From Mariniflexile sp044335535 (lineage in GTDB: Bacteria > Bacteroidota > Bacteroidia > Flavobacteriales > Flavobacteriaceae): a stretch of DNA of 64,000 nt. Below the pieces are notes generated by a model that saw only the letters and a list, made by a program, of their open reading frames with translations, had not been told where the DNA came from and made no database searches. The stretch spans positions 1-64,000 of the forward strand of contig NZ_JBIQVZ010000007.1 in assembly GCF_044335535.1 (NCBI RefSeq). The letters run 5' to 3'. Positions 41,336 to 50,163 of this stretch are shown piece by piece (within the stretch, counting starts at the first letter, position 1; each line of letters begins with the position of its first letter). The translations under genes and the position numbers were made by a program.

Positions 41336-42232
41336 ATGCAATCAAAAAAGAAATTCATCTCCGGTATTTTAATAGGTATTTTAGGCATCGTCCTTTTTTC
41401 ATCTAAAGCTGTCATGGTAAAATTGGCGTATCTATATCAAGTGGATGCGTTGAGTCTTTTATTGTTGCGTATGCTCTTTTCGTTTCCATTTTATTTGGTT
41501 ATTGCTATTATATACAGTAGAAAAGAAAACCCAAGTGTTATTGTAAAAAACGATTATTATTGGGTCATCTTTTTTGGTTTGGTAGGCTATTATTTGTCTA
41601 GTTATTTTGATTTTGTAGGGTTGCAATATATTAAAGCGAGTTTAGAGCGTATCATCTTGTTTTTGTACCCAACCATTATCATTATTTTCAATAAGTTATT
41701 TCTTAAAAAACCAATAAATTCAATACAGGCACTGGCTATATTTCTAACTTATATTGGTATCGTTATTACTTTTCGGGGCGAAGTGGTTATTTCTGGTGCC
41801 GATACTTACTTAGGAGGGTTTTTTATCCTGCTTTGTGCCATTACTTATGCTGCTTATTTAGTAGGAAGCGGTTGGCTCATACCTAAGTTCGGTGTGGTTA
41901 AATTTACATCGTATGCCATGATAGTTTCATGCTTTTGTGTGTTTATTCATTTTGGTTTGTTTTCCAATGTTGATATTTTTGGTTTGCAGTGGGAAGTGTA
42001 TTTATTAGGGTTTTTAATTGCCATTTTTGCTACCGTTATTCCATCGTATTTGGTTTCTGAATCCATCAATCGTATCAATTCTTCAAATTTTGCAGTTATT
42101 GCCGGTTTTGGACCTATTTCGACCATTATATTAGCAGGGATTTTTTTAAATGAAGTGCTTACATTGTTGCAGTTATTTGGTGCATTAATCGTTATTTTTG
42201 GTATCTTGCTGGTGTCTTTGAGGAGGGGGTAG
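41336..42232 (+). CDS. EamA/DMT-superfamily transporter
   Basis: 298 residues with ten predicted membrane spans in two EamA repeats. The first begins GILIGILGIVLFSSKAVMVK and the second GGFFILLCAITYAAYLVGS. DMT permeases export metabolites such as amino acids or nucleobases across the inner membrane; the substrate cannot be told. TATATTCG at 41324-41331, just before the ATG, resembles a -7 box, which would leave almost no 5' leader. It is a single gene, followed by a tandem repeat of GTGGAGAA. Confidence 0.82.
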   Translation: MQSKKKFISGILIGILGIVLFSSKAVMVKLAYLYQVDALSLLLLRMLFSFPFYLVIAIIYSRKENPSVIVKNDYYWVIFFGLVGYYLSSYFDFVGLQYIKASLERIILFLYPTIIIIFNKLFLKKPINSIQALAIFLTYIGIVITFRGEVVISGADTYLGGFFILLCAITYAAYLVGSGWLIPKFGVVKFTSYAMIVSCFCVFIHFGLFSNVDIFGLQWEVYLLGFLIAIFATVIPSYLVSESINRINSSNFAVIAGFGPISTIILAGIFLNEVLTLLQLFGALIVIFGILLVSLRRG

Positions 42233-42235
42233 GAA

Positions 42236-42292
42236 GTGGAGAAGTGGAGAAGTGGAGAAGTGGAGAAGTGGAGGAGTTTAGGAGTGGAGGAG
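42236..42292. repeat. Tandem 9-bp repeat (AGTGGAGAA)
   Basis: GAAGTGGAGAAGTGGAGAAG continues for about six units, then degenerates to AGTGGAGGAGTTTA. It is non-coding. The rest of the gap to parE (to 42532) shows CCAGTAACCCAGTAACC repeats and AT-rich sequence. Confidence 0.8.
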
Positions 42293-42532
42293 TTTAAGTA
42301 TTAAATTTTTAAAGATTTAGAGTTTAAAAAGAGTATTATATATTTTCATTATTCATTAACCAATATTAGTAACAGACCAAAACCCAGAACCCAGTAACCC
42401 AGTAACCAATAATCCAACAACCAAAACCCAACTTATTAAACAATATTGTTAATTACTTTGTGTAATGGCAGTTTCATTTTTTCTAGGGTTGTATTATATT
42501 AGCGTCCAATCACAAAATTTTACTCAAAATCT

Positions 42533-44389
42533 ATGGCTGAATTAACCAATTACACCGAAGATAATATACGTTCACTAGACTGGAAAGAGCATATCCGTAT
42601 GCGTCCAGGGATGTATATTGGTAAATTGGGTGATGGCTCTTCACCAGATGATGGTATTTACATTCTTCTAAAGGAGGTTTTAGACAACTCTATTGATGAG
42701 TATGTGATGGGAGCAGGAAAGACCATCGAGATTTCTATCCAAGGTAGTAAGGTAACCGTTAGGGATTACGGTCGTGGTATTCCTTTAGGAAAAGTGGTGG
42801 ATGTGGTTTCTAAAATGAATACCGGTGGAAAGTACGATTCTAAAGCCTTTAAAAAATCGGTAGGATTAAATGGGGTTGGTACCAAAGCGGTGAATGCCTT
42901 GTCGTCATTTTTTAGAGTAGAATCTACACGCGATAATAAATCTGCTTCCGCTGAATTTGAACAGGGTAATTTAGTCAATCAAGATTTATTAGACGATACA
43001 ACGCGCCGGAAAGGAACGAAAGTGTCTTTTGTTCCTGACGACATCATTTTTAAAAATTACAAGTACAGAAATGAGTATATCGTTAAAATGCTTAAAAACT
43101 ATGTGTATTTAAACCCTGGTTTAACCATTGTTTTTAATGGTGAAAAGTATTTTAGTGAGAATGGACTGAAAGATTTGTTATCTGAAAATATTAACGAATC
43201 GGATAGAACATATCCCATTATTCACTTGAGAGGTGATGATATTGAAGTGGCGATAACGCATAGTAAAACACAATACAGTGAAGAATATCATTCGTTTGTA
43301 AATGGTCAAAATACCACACAGGGAGGTACGCATTTAAACGCATTTAGAGAGGCTTTGGTAAAAACCATTCGTGAGTTTTATGGTAAAAACTACGATGCTT
43401 CCGATGTTAGAAAATCTGTTGTAAGTGCCATTGCCATTAAAGTCATGGAGCCTGTTTTTGAAAGTCAGACCAAAACCAAATTAGGCTCTACGGATATGGG
43501 TGGCGATTTGCCAACTGTAAGAACCTATATCAACGACTTTTTAAAAACGCATTTAGACAACTACTTACATAAAAATCCAGATACTGCAGAGAAGATTCAA
43601 CGTAAAATTCTGCAAGCAGAAAGGGAGCGAAAAGAACTTTCAGGGATTCGAAAACTAGCAAAAGACCGTGCCAAATCCGCTAGTCTTCACAACAAAAAAC
43701 TACGTGATTGCCGGGTGCATTTTGGCGATACAAAAAATGACCGTAGTTTAGAATCAACCCTGTTCATTACCGAGGGGGATTCGGCTTCCGGAAGCATCAC
43801 TAAGTCACGCGATGTAAATACCCAAGCGGTTTTTAGTTTAAAAGGAAAACCTTTAAATTGTTATGGTTTAAGCAAGAAGATTGTTTACGAAAACGAAGAG
43901 TTTAATTTATTGCAAGCTGCTTTAAATATTGAGGAATCGTTAGAAGACTTGCGTTATAACAACGTGGTTATTGCTACCGATGCCGATGTGGATGGGATGC
44001 ATATTCGGCTACTTTTAATAACCTTCTTTTTGCAATTCTTCCCAGAAGTCATCAAAGAAGGCCATTTGTACATTTTACAAACACCATTATTTAGAGTACG
44101 AAATAAAAAGGAAACCATTTATTGCTATTCAGAAGAAGAGCGAAGGGATGCGATAGAAAAATTAAAACCAAAACCCGAAATAACCCGATTTAAAGGACTT
44201 GGAGAAATATCGCCAGATGAGTTTGTGCATTTTATTGGGGAGAATATTCGTTTGGATCCTGTGATGCTAGATGATAATATGTCTATTGAAGATTTATTAT
44301 CATTTTATATGGGGAAAAACACACCAACGCGTCAAGAGTTTATTATAGACAATTTAAAAGTAGAATTAGATATTATAGAAGACAACTAA
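42533..44389 (+). CDS. parE: DNA topoisomerase IV subunit B
   Basis: 618 residues. ATPase subunit of the enzyme that separates daughter chromosomes. The GHKL ATP site has EVLDNSIDEYVMG, VRDYGRGIP and GLNGVGTKAVNALS; the transducer has TQGGTHLNAF; the TOPRIM domain has FITEGDSASGS and NVVIATDADVDGMH, followed by RFKGLGEISPDE. The length is short compared with GyrB and typical of the Bacteroidota ParE. It is 155 bases upstream of parC, with a small open frame between, and surely one operon. Confidence 0.95.
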   Translation: MAELTNYTEDNIRSLDWKEHIRMRPGMYIGKLGDGSSPDDGIYILLKEVLDNSIDEYVMGAGKTIEISIQGSKVTVRDYGRGIPLGKVVDVVSKMNTGGKYDSKAFKKSVGLNGVGTKAVNALSSFFRVESTRDNKSASAEFEQGNLVNQDLLDDTTRRKGTKVSFVPDDIIFKNYKYRNEYIVKMLKNYVYLNPGLTIVFNGEKYFSENGLKDLLSENINESDRTYPIIHLRGDDIEVAITHSKTQYSEEYHSFVNGQNTTQGGTHLNAFREALVKTIREFYGKNYDASDVRKSVVSAIAIKVMEPVFESQTKTKLGSTDMGGDLPTVRTYINDFLKTHLDNYLHKNPDTAEKIQRKILQAERERKELSGIRKLAKDRAKSASLHNKKLRDCRVHFGDTKNDRSLESTLFITEGDSASGSITKSRDVNTQAVFSLKGKPLNCYGLSKKIVYENEEFNLLQAALNIEESLEDLRYNNVVIATDADVDGMHIRLLLITFFLQFFPEVIKEGHLYILQTPLFRVRNKKETIYCYSEEERRDAIEKLKPKPEITRFKGLGEISPDEFVHFIGENIRLDPVMLDDNMSIEDLLSFYMGKNTPTRQEFIIDNLKVELDIIEDN

Positions 44390-44400
44390 AATAAAAAGTC

Positions 44401-44535
44401 ATGTTATACAGTAAGGAAAAACCAGTGTTGAGGAAAAATGTTTATGATTTCGTAACCTCATTTAATAGAAATTTAAGCCATAAAAGAGCGAAGGGATTCA
44501 AAAAAACCATGCTTAACGGAAAGCCAAAAAAATAA
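44401..44535 (+). CDS. Small basic open frame between parE and parC
   Basis: ATG at 44401 to TAA at 44533-44535 gives 44 residues rich in Lys and Arg: MLYSKEKPVLRKNVYDFVTS and then FNRNLSHKRAKGFKKTML. The frame fills almost the whole parE-parC gap (11 bases after the parE stop, 9 before the parC ATG), which favours a real coding gene in the operon. No family was recognised. Basic charge suggests nucleic-acid binding, which is inference. Confidence 0.45.
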   Translation: MLYSKEKPVLRKNVYDFVTSFNRNLSHKRAKGFKKTMLNGKPKK

Positions 44536-44544
44536 GATCGATTA

Positions 44545-47211
44545 ATGATTGAAGACGACAACGATTTAATTAGCGGACAAGACGAGCCAACAGAAACCAT
44601 TACCCGTGTTACGGGCATGTATAAAGATTGGTTTTTAGATTATGCATCGTACGTTATATTAGAACGTGCTGTTCCCGCAATTGAAGACGGTTTTAAACCT
44701 GTACAACGCCGTATCATGCACTCTATGAAAGATTTAGATGATGGGCGTTATAACAAAGTAGCAAACATTGTAGGGCATACCATGCAATACCATCCACATG
44801 GTGACGCTAGTATTGCCGATGCCATGGTGCAAATTGGTCAGAAGGATTTGTTGATAGATACCCAAGGAAACTGGGGGAATATTCTTACTGGTGATAGTGC
44901 GGCGGCATCACGTTACATTGAGGCACGTTTGTCTAAATTTGCTTTAGATGTTGTTTACAATCCTAAAATAACCGAGTGGCAAGCCTCTTACGATGGGCGT
45001 CGAAAAGAGCCTGTAAATTTGCCGGTGATGTTTCCGTTATTGTTGGCGCAAGGTGGTGAAGGTATTGCGGTAGGACTTTCAACCAAAATACTGCCTCATA
45101 ATTTTATTGAACTCATAGATGCTTCCATCAAGCATTTACAAGGAAAGCGGTTCACGATTTTACCTGATTTTCCCACTGCAGGCATCGCCGATTTTTCTAA
45201 TTATAATGATGGTTTAAGAGGAGGGCGTGTACGTGTACGTGCCAAAATATCGCAGTTGGATAAAAATACCTTGGTTATTACCGAAATCCCTTTTGGAACA
45301 ACCACATCATCACTTATAGATTCTATTTTAAAGGCGAATGATAAAGGTAAAATCAAGATTAAGAAGATTGAAGACAACACCGCTGCGGAGGTTGAAATTT
45401 TAATTCACTTACCTTCGGGGCTGTCTCCCGATAAAACCATCGATGCCTTATATGCTTTTACAAGTTGCGAGTCGTCCATATCGCCATTAGGTTGTGTTAT
45501 TGAAGACAATAAACCGCTGTTTGTTGGTGTTACGGAAATGTTGCGTCGCTCCACCGATAATACCGTTCAGCTTTTAAAACAAGAACTGGAAATACGTTTA
45601 GGTGAGTTTGAAGAGCAATGGCATTTTGCTTCTTTGGAACGTATTTTTATAGAGAATAGAATCTATCGTGATATTGAAGAGGAAGAAACATGGGAAGGCG
45701 TTATTAGTGCCATTGATAAAGGGCTGAAACCGCATATTCAACATTTAAAACGGACTATTACCGTTGAAGATATTGAGCGTTTAACCGAAATAAGAATCAA
45801 ACGTATTTCTAAATTCGATATTGATAAAGCACAGCAAAAAATTGATGCTTTAGAAGAACAAATTGCCGAAGTAAAGCACCATTTAGAACATCTTATCGAT
45901 TATGCCATTGCATATTTTACAAGGCTTAAGAAAGATTATGGCGCAGGACGCGAACGTAAAACTGAAATCCGCACTTTTGATGATGTTGATGCTACTAAAG
46001 TCGTTATTAGAAACACCAAACTTTACGTAAATAGGCAAGAAGGCTTCGTTGGAACCTCGTTGCGAAAAGATGAGTATGTTTGCGATTGTAGTGATATAGA
46101 TGATATTATTGTGTTTACCAAAGAGGGTAAAATGATGGTAACGAAAGTCGATTCAAAAACCTTTGTAGGGAAGGATATTATTAACGTAGAAGTTTTTGAT
46201 AAAAAGGACAATCGTACCATTTATAATATGATTTATCGCGATGGAAAAAGTGGTCCATCGTACATAAAACGCTTTTCGGTTACAGGAATTACCCGCGATA
46301 AGGAATATGATTTAACCAACGGTAATAAAGGGTCGGTAGTGCTGTATTTTTCAGCAAATCCCAATGGTGAAGCCGAGGTAGTTAGTGTTTTACTGCGTCA
46401 AGCGGGAAGTATTAAAAAACTGAAGTGGGACATCGATTTTGCCGATATTATAATTAAAGGACGAAATTCCAAAGGAAACTTAGTTACTAAATATCCTGTT
46501 AAAAAAGTAGAGCTAAAAGAGAAGGGTATTTCTACGCTAAAACCCCGAAAAATATGGTTTGATGATGCCGTACAACGCTTAAATGTTGATTGTAGGGGCG
46601 AGTTGGTTGGTGAGTTTAGAGGTGAAGACCGTATCTTAATCATCAATCAAAAGGGTGTTGCAAAGACCATCATACCAGAGGTTACGACCCATTTTGATAG
46701 CGATATGATTGTGATGGAAAAATGGATTCCTAAAAAACCAATATCAGCTATTTATTTTGATGGCGAAAAAGAAAAATATTTCGTAAAACGATTTTTGATT
46801 GAAAACGAAAATAAAGAAGAAAGCTTTATTACAAGCCATAATAAATCGCATTTGGAAATTGTTTCAACAGACTGGATTCCCATGGCTGAAATTGAGTTTA
46901 CCAAAGAACGGGGTAAAGAACGAAAAGATAATTTAATTGTAAATTTAGAAGAATTTATTGCCGTTAAAGGCATTACAGCTTTAGGAAACCAATTAACAAA
47001 AGAGAAAGTAAACCAAATTAGTTTATTGGAACCGCTTCCTTATGAAGCACCAGAAGAAATACACGCCGATGATTTAGAGGTGGTTGATGAAGAAGATGTA
47101 TCTTTAAGTTCGGAGAGCACTAAAGATGATGACCAAAATAGAGCTGATTCTAATTCTGAGAGTGATGATGATAATAAACTAGATGATAAAGGACAAACAA
47201 AACTGTTTTAA
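44545..47211 (+). CDS. parC: DNA topoisomerase IV subunit A
   Basis: 888 residues. DNA cleavage subunit with the catalytic tyrosine Y124 in AASRYIEARLS; GFKPVQRRIMHSM and HPHGDASIADAMV are the usual winged-helix motifs. The C-terminal beta-pinwheel repeats (about 500-820) include FVGTSLRKDEYVC and GRNSKGNLVTKYPVKKVELK. The last 60 residues are an acidic, low-complexity tail (DDDQNRADSNSESDDDNKLD), seen in some Bacteroidota. It forms an operon with parE. Confidence 0.95.
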   Translation: MIEDDNDLISGQDEPTETITRVTGMYKDWFLDYASYVILERAVPAIEDGFKPVQRRIMHSMKDLDDGRYNKVANIVGHTMQYHPHGDASIADAMVQIGQKDLLIDTQGNWGNILTGDSAAASRYIEARLSKFALDVVYNPKITEWQASYDGRRKEPVNLPVMFPLLLAQGGEGIAVGLSTKILPHNFIELIDASIKHLQGKRFTILPDFPTAGIADFSNYNDGLRGGRVRVRAKISQLDKNTLVITEIPFGTTTSSLIDSILKANDKGKIKIKKIEDNTAAEVEILIHLPSGLSPDKTIDALYAFTSCESSISPLGCVIEDNKPLFVGVTEMLRRSTDNTVQLLKQELEIRLGEFEEQWHFASLERIFIENRIYRDIEEEETWEGVISAIDKGLKPHIQHLKRTITVEDIERLTEIRIKRISKFDIDKAQQKIDALEEQIAEVKHHLEHLIDYAIAYFTRLKKDYGAGRERKTEIRTFDDVDATKVVIRNTKLYVNRQEGFVGTSLRKDEYVCDCSDIDDIIVFTKEGKMMVTKVDSKTFVGKDIINVEVFDKKDNRTIYNMIYRDGKSGPSYIKRFSVTGITRDKEYDLTNGNKGSVVLYFSANPNGEAEVVSVLLRQAGSIKKLKWDIDFADIIIKGRNSKGNLVTKYPVKKVELKEKGISTLKPRKIWFDDAVQRLNVDCRGELVGEFRGEDRILIINQKGVAKTIIPEVTTHFDSDMIVMEKWIPKKPISAIYFDGEKEKYFVKRFLIENENKEESFITSHNKSHLEIVSTDWIPMAEIEFTKERGKERKDNLIVNLEEFIAVKGITALGNQLTKEKVNQISLLEPLPYEAPEEIHADDLEVVDEEDVSLSSESTKDDDQNRADSNSESDDDNKLDDKGQTKLF

Positions 47212-47451
47212 TCTGATTCAGAGTTCAAAGTTCTGAGTTCTGAGTTCTGAGTTTGTACCTATGAAGTTTGTGATACACGATTCAACAATTACACGGTTAA
47301 ACTGTTAAAAAGTTATAGGTATATTTATCAACCTGAACTGAGGTTTTGTAATGATATCGTTTTTTTATTTATTTTTATATATAACTATTTAAACATTTGG
47401 ATATCAGATTACATTACATAGAAACTCACGTTATTTTAATAATTTTATAGT

Positions 47452-47538
47452 ATGATTTTCAGACTCATAATAATCGTATTGCTTGTAATAATTGCTTATT
47501 ATTTATACCGTTTATATAAAGGCAATAGAAATTATTAA
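47452..47538 (+). CDS. Possible 28-residue single-span membrane peptide
   Basis: MIFRLIIIVLLVIIAYYLYR followed by LYKGNRNY. One hydrophobic helix with a positively charged C-terminus, typical of small membrane proteins of Bacteroidota, but no strong ribosome-binding signal or promoter was seen and short hydrophobic frames arise by chance in AT-rich DNA. Confidence 0.35.
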   Translation: MIFRLIIIVLLVIIAYYLYRLYKGNRNY

Positions 47539-47658
47539 ATCAGTAATAGAACTGCTACATTAAGTGCTATCGAAATGTATTGATGATCTGATTAATAAGA
47601 TTTTCGACTTTAGTTTACCTTAAAGTCGAAAGACTACCAACGACATTTTTTTAAATTA

Positions 47659-47728
47659 GGACTTCGACAAGCTCAGTCTGAGAAACTAACATCATTTTAT
47701 ATTACTTTTTTAGAATAATAATGATACC
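47659..47728. repeat. Dispersed repeat d (CTTCGACAAGCTCAGTCTGA), copy 2
   Basis: About 70 bases matching 10159-10243: ACTTCGACAAGCTCAGTCTG, then AAACTAAC, TTTATATTAC, TTTTTAGAAT and AATGATACCT. Shorter relatives are at 10275, 41032 (reverse) and inside the palindromes at 4216 and 6281. Confidence 0.75.
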
Positions 47729-47747
47729 TCAAACTTGATATTAACGT

Positions 47748-48551
47748 TTACTTTTTGGCCACCTTCTTTTGTTTCTTTTCAATTCTAAAGCTCAAAAACT
47801 CCACAAAAAGTGAAAAGGCTATGGCAAAATATAAATAGCCTTTTGGTATGGCTCCGACGGTATTTCCAAGTATTTTAGTGTGCGATAAATGTGCGGCCTC
47901 GGTAATTAGCATAAATCCAATCAGAATTAAAAAGGCTAAACCTAACAACTGCATACTAGGATGTTCATTAATAAAGCGACGAATCGGGTTTGCAAACCCA
48001 ATCATCATAAAAATGGAGATAACCACAGCAATGATCATTAAAACCAAATTGTAGTTGTGGTTGGGGTGCAACCCATTGGTCATACCAACTGCTGTTAGAA
48101 TAGAATCGATTGAAAAAATAAAATCGATTAGCATGATTTGGACAATGGCCTGCGAAAGGCTTTTTATTTTTTTTCCTTTTAAGGCATCTTCATCGTGGTC
48201 GGGCATTTCAACCTTTTCATGTATCTCTGAAGTGCTTTTGTAAATCAAAAACAAGCCACCACCAAATAAAATAATAGCTTGCCAACTTACAGCGATATGA
48301 AGCCACGACAATTCAATAGTATAAAAGGGGTCTTTTAAGCCAATTAAAAAGCTAACAAAAAACAACAAGATAATACGCTGTATCATGGCTAGTATCAAGC
48401 CAATGGTTGTTGCTTTTGCTTGTTGGTGTTCGGGTAGTTTATTGGCTGCAATTGAAATGAATACAATATTATCAATGCCTAAAATAATCTCTAAAAAAGT
48501 AAGCGTTAAGAGTGCCATTATGGCATCGCTGGATAATAAAAAATCTATCAC
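47748..48551 (-). CDS. TerC-family integral membrane protein
   Basis: 267 residues with seven to eight membrane spans. The TerC hallmark LTFLEIILGIDNIVFISI (residues about 17-34) carries the acidic GIDN motif, repeated as FIFSIDSILTAVGM in the second half. TerC-family proteins are linked to tellurite resistance in some species and to manganese export and metalation of secreted proteins in others; the metal role is more likely here. A positively charged C-terminus (EKKQKKVAKK) follows the last span. The upstream region holds an inverted-repeat element. Confidence 0.88.
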   Translation of the reverse strand: MIDFLLSSDAIMALLTLTFLEIILGIDNIVFISIAANKLPEHQQAKATTIGLILAMIQRIILLFFVSFLIGLKDPFYTIELSWLHIAVSWQAIILFGGGLFLIYKSTSEIHEKVEMPDHDEDALKGKKIKSLSQAIVQIMLIDFIFSIDSILTAVGMTNGLHPNHNYNLVLMIIAVVISIFMMIGFANPIRRFINEHPSMQLLGLAFLILIGFMLITEAAHLSHTKILGNTVGAIPKGYLYFAIAFSLFVEFLSFRIEKKQKKVAKK

Positions 48552-48577
48552 AATATGAAATATTAGATGGGATTAAG

Positions 48578-48740
48578 TGAAGAGGTTTGACCTTTTTCGA
48601 TTGAAGCGAAAATCAGTCATTTTTTGTCCAATCGAAGCCTTTTTCGAGTTGCATAGCATCGCTACGGAAAGAAAAAAAGACGTAGAGTGGGCAAAAAAGG
48701 GCGTTTTTTTAGCCAATTAGAAAAAGTTTAAACCACTTCA
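48578..48740 (-). repeat. MITE-like inverted-repeat element, copy 3 (divergent, reversed)
   Basis: Ends TGAAGAGGTTTGACCTTTTT (48578) and AAAAAGTTTAAACCACTTCA (48721-48740) are inverted repeats with three mismatches. On the minus strand the left part reads GTTTAAACTTTTTC, TTGGCT, GCCCTTTTTTGCCC, resembling copies at 5091 and 56889. It sits 26 bases upstream of the TerC start. Confidence 0.6.
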
Positions 48741-48795
48741 GTATGTAAAATTACTTAAAATTTACTTGTTCGATTAAAATTTTACACGAAATGTT

Positions 48796-50055
48796 TTAGG
48801 TACGTTTTAACTGTTTTTTAATTTTTTCTATGGCGGCTTCAATAGACTTTTCTGGTTCAATAATATTATATTCACCCCAAAAGGCGGGGTCTTTAAAACC
48901 TGAAGTTTCATCTGTTAAAATAGTAGTTGGTTTTAGCATGTTTTCTTTTGTTTTAACTAATTTAGGGTTGGTAATACGCCAATCGGTAATGGCCATTTCA
49001 CTGTTTAAGGTGTACACGCTATTAAATAATTTACCTTTCCAGTTAACCTTAAAGGTTAGCAAAATATTGCTGTAGGCGTAGTGCCATTTTCCGTTTTGGG
49101 TACGGTAGTTAACACGGTAAGTGGCTTCAGTAGGATATACATCTACTTTTCTTGGTTTCTTCCGAATATACATGTTGCTAGATAATTCTTTGTTTTCAAC
49201 ATTAAGTCTAAAAATAGCATTGGTTAATGCTAAAGTTTCGGAATCTATATAAAGTTTGCCGTAGTACAAAGGTTCTTTAATACCAGGTTTTTGTTTAAAA
49301 TTGATAACATAAACGGGTTTGTTATTCACTTGGGTTGATTCGCCAAAGCTGAACTCGTATAAAGCAATGTCCACATTCGTAAATATATATTCTGGGTATT
49401 TTATAATATCGGTGTATAAATTACTAAAGGGACCTCCCTGAAGTTTTAAAGCTAATGTATCCAACCTGGTGTAATTGGTGCTTTTTCTGGATTTTATAAG
49501 TTCGATAGCATCATTTTTAAAATTGCTGTAAGGCTGTTTGTGTATGTGCACAACGGCTTCCGATAGTGAAGCATTTTTTCGTCTCTTTTTAATGGTTTCC
49601 CTATAAAAAGCAGTCATTAACGCATTCTCGTTATTATAAGCATTGCTTCTGTTTTTTAAAGTTTCCCGTAATAAGGTTTCAGCATCCTTAAAGGTTTTTA
49701 TTTCTACCAAATTCAATTCTGTAATTGCGGGAATGAGCTTTATTTTTGAATCCGTATGTAATTCAGAAACTTTTAGTTCTTTTTTTTGATATCCTAAATG
49801 GGAAAACGTAACAGATTTATCGGCAAGTGAATCAGGTATTTTTAAAGCAAACTCACCATCTGAATTTGTTATGGTACTAATGTTTGAGTCTTTAATAATG
49901 ATGTCGGCAAAAATTAAGGCATCGTTAGAGTCATCATCTACAATTTTTCCTTTAATTTCTATAAAAGCTGTTGGAGTTTGTGCATAAAGGGACTGCATGC
50001 CATTAAAAAAAGGAAGGCACGTAAGTATGAAAAGTAAAAAGCGTTTCTTTTTCAT
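48796..50055 (-). CDS. Carboxypeptidase-regulatory-like domain envelope protein (DUF5686-like family)
   Basis: 419 residues. A signal peptide (MKKKRFLLFILTCLPFF..., to about 25) is followed by a carboxypeptidase-regulatory-like beta domain (about 30-110; KGKIVDDDSNDALIFADIII, ISTITNSDGEFALKIP) and a beta-rich domain similar in style to DUF5686 proteins: LLRETLKNRSNAYN, AFYRETIKKRRK and YYGKLYIDSETLALTNAIFR. It is probably outer-membrane associated. The family role is unknown. The ATG at 50055 begins the signal peptide. It is separated from the peroxidase gene by 108 bases and may be co-transcribed downstream of it. Confidence 0.72.
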   Translation of the reverse strand: MKKKRFLLFILTCLPFFNGMQSLYAQTPTAFIEIKGKIVDDDSNDALIFADIIIKDSNISTITNSDGEFALKIPDSLADKSVTFSHLGYQKKELKVSELHTDSKIKLIPAITELNLVEIKTFKDAETLLRETLKNRSNAYNNENALMTAFYRETIKKRRKNASLSEAVVHIHKQPYSNFKNDAIELIKSRKSTNYTRLDTLALKLQGGPFSNLYTDIIKYPEYIFTNVDIALYEFSFGESTQVNNKPVYVINFKQKPGIKEPLYYGKLYIDSETLALTNAIFRLNVENKELSSNMYIRKKPRKVDVYPTEATYRVNYRTQNGKWHYAYSNILLTFKVNWKGKLFNSVYTLNSEMAITDWRITNPKLVKTKENMLKPTTILTDETSGFKDPAFWGEYNIIEPEKSIEAAIEKIKKQLKRT

Positions 50056-50163
50056 GAGGTATTGATAGCTAATCATTTAGCTTGCATTAAGATACGAAAA
50101 AAAAACGCTTATTTATACTGTTTGTGTAATATTTTTTAACTTAAACGGTTGTTTTTAAAAGAC

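Larger units (their letters stand above)
47212..47747. other. 536-bp intergenic stretch between parC and the TerC gene
   Basis: GAGTTCTGAGTTCTGAGTT repeats lie near 47226-47250, the 28-codon open frame at 47452-47538, and the dispersed repeat at 47659-47728. No other gene is supported. Confidence 0.55.
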
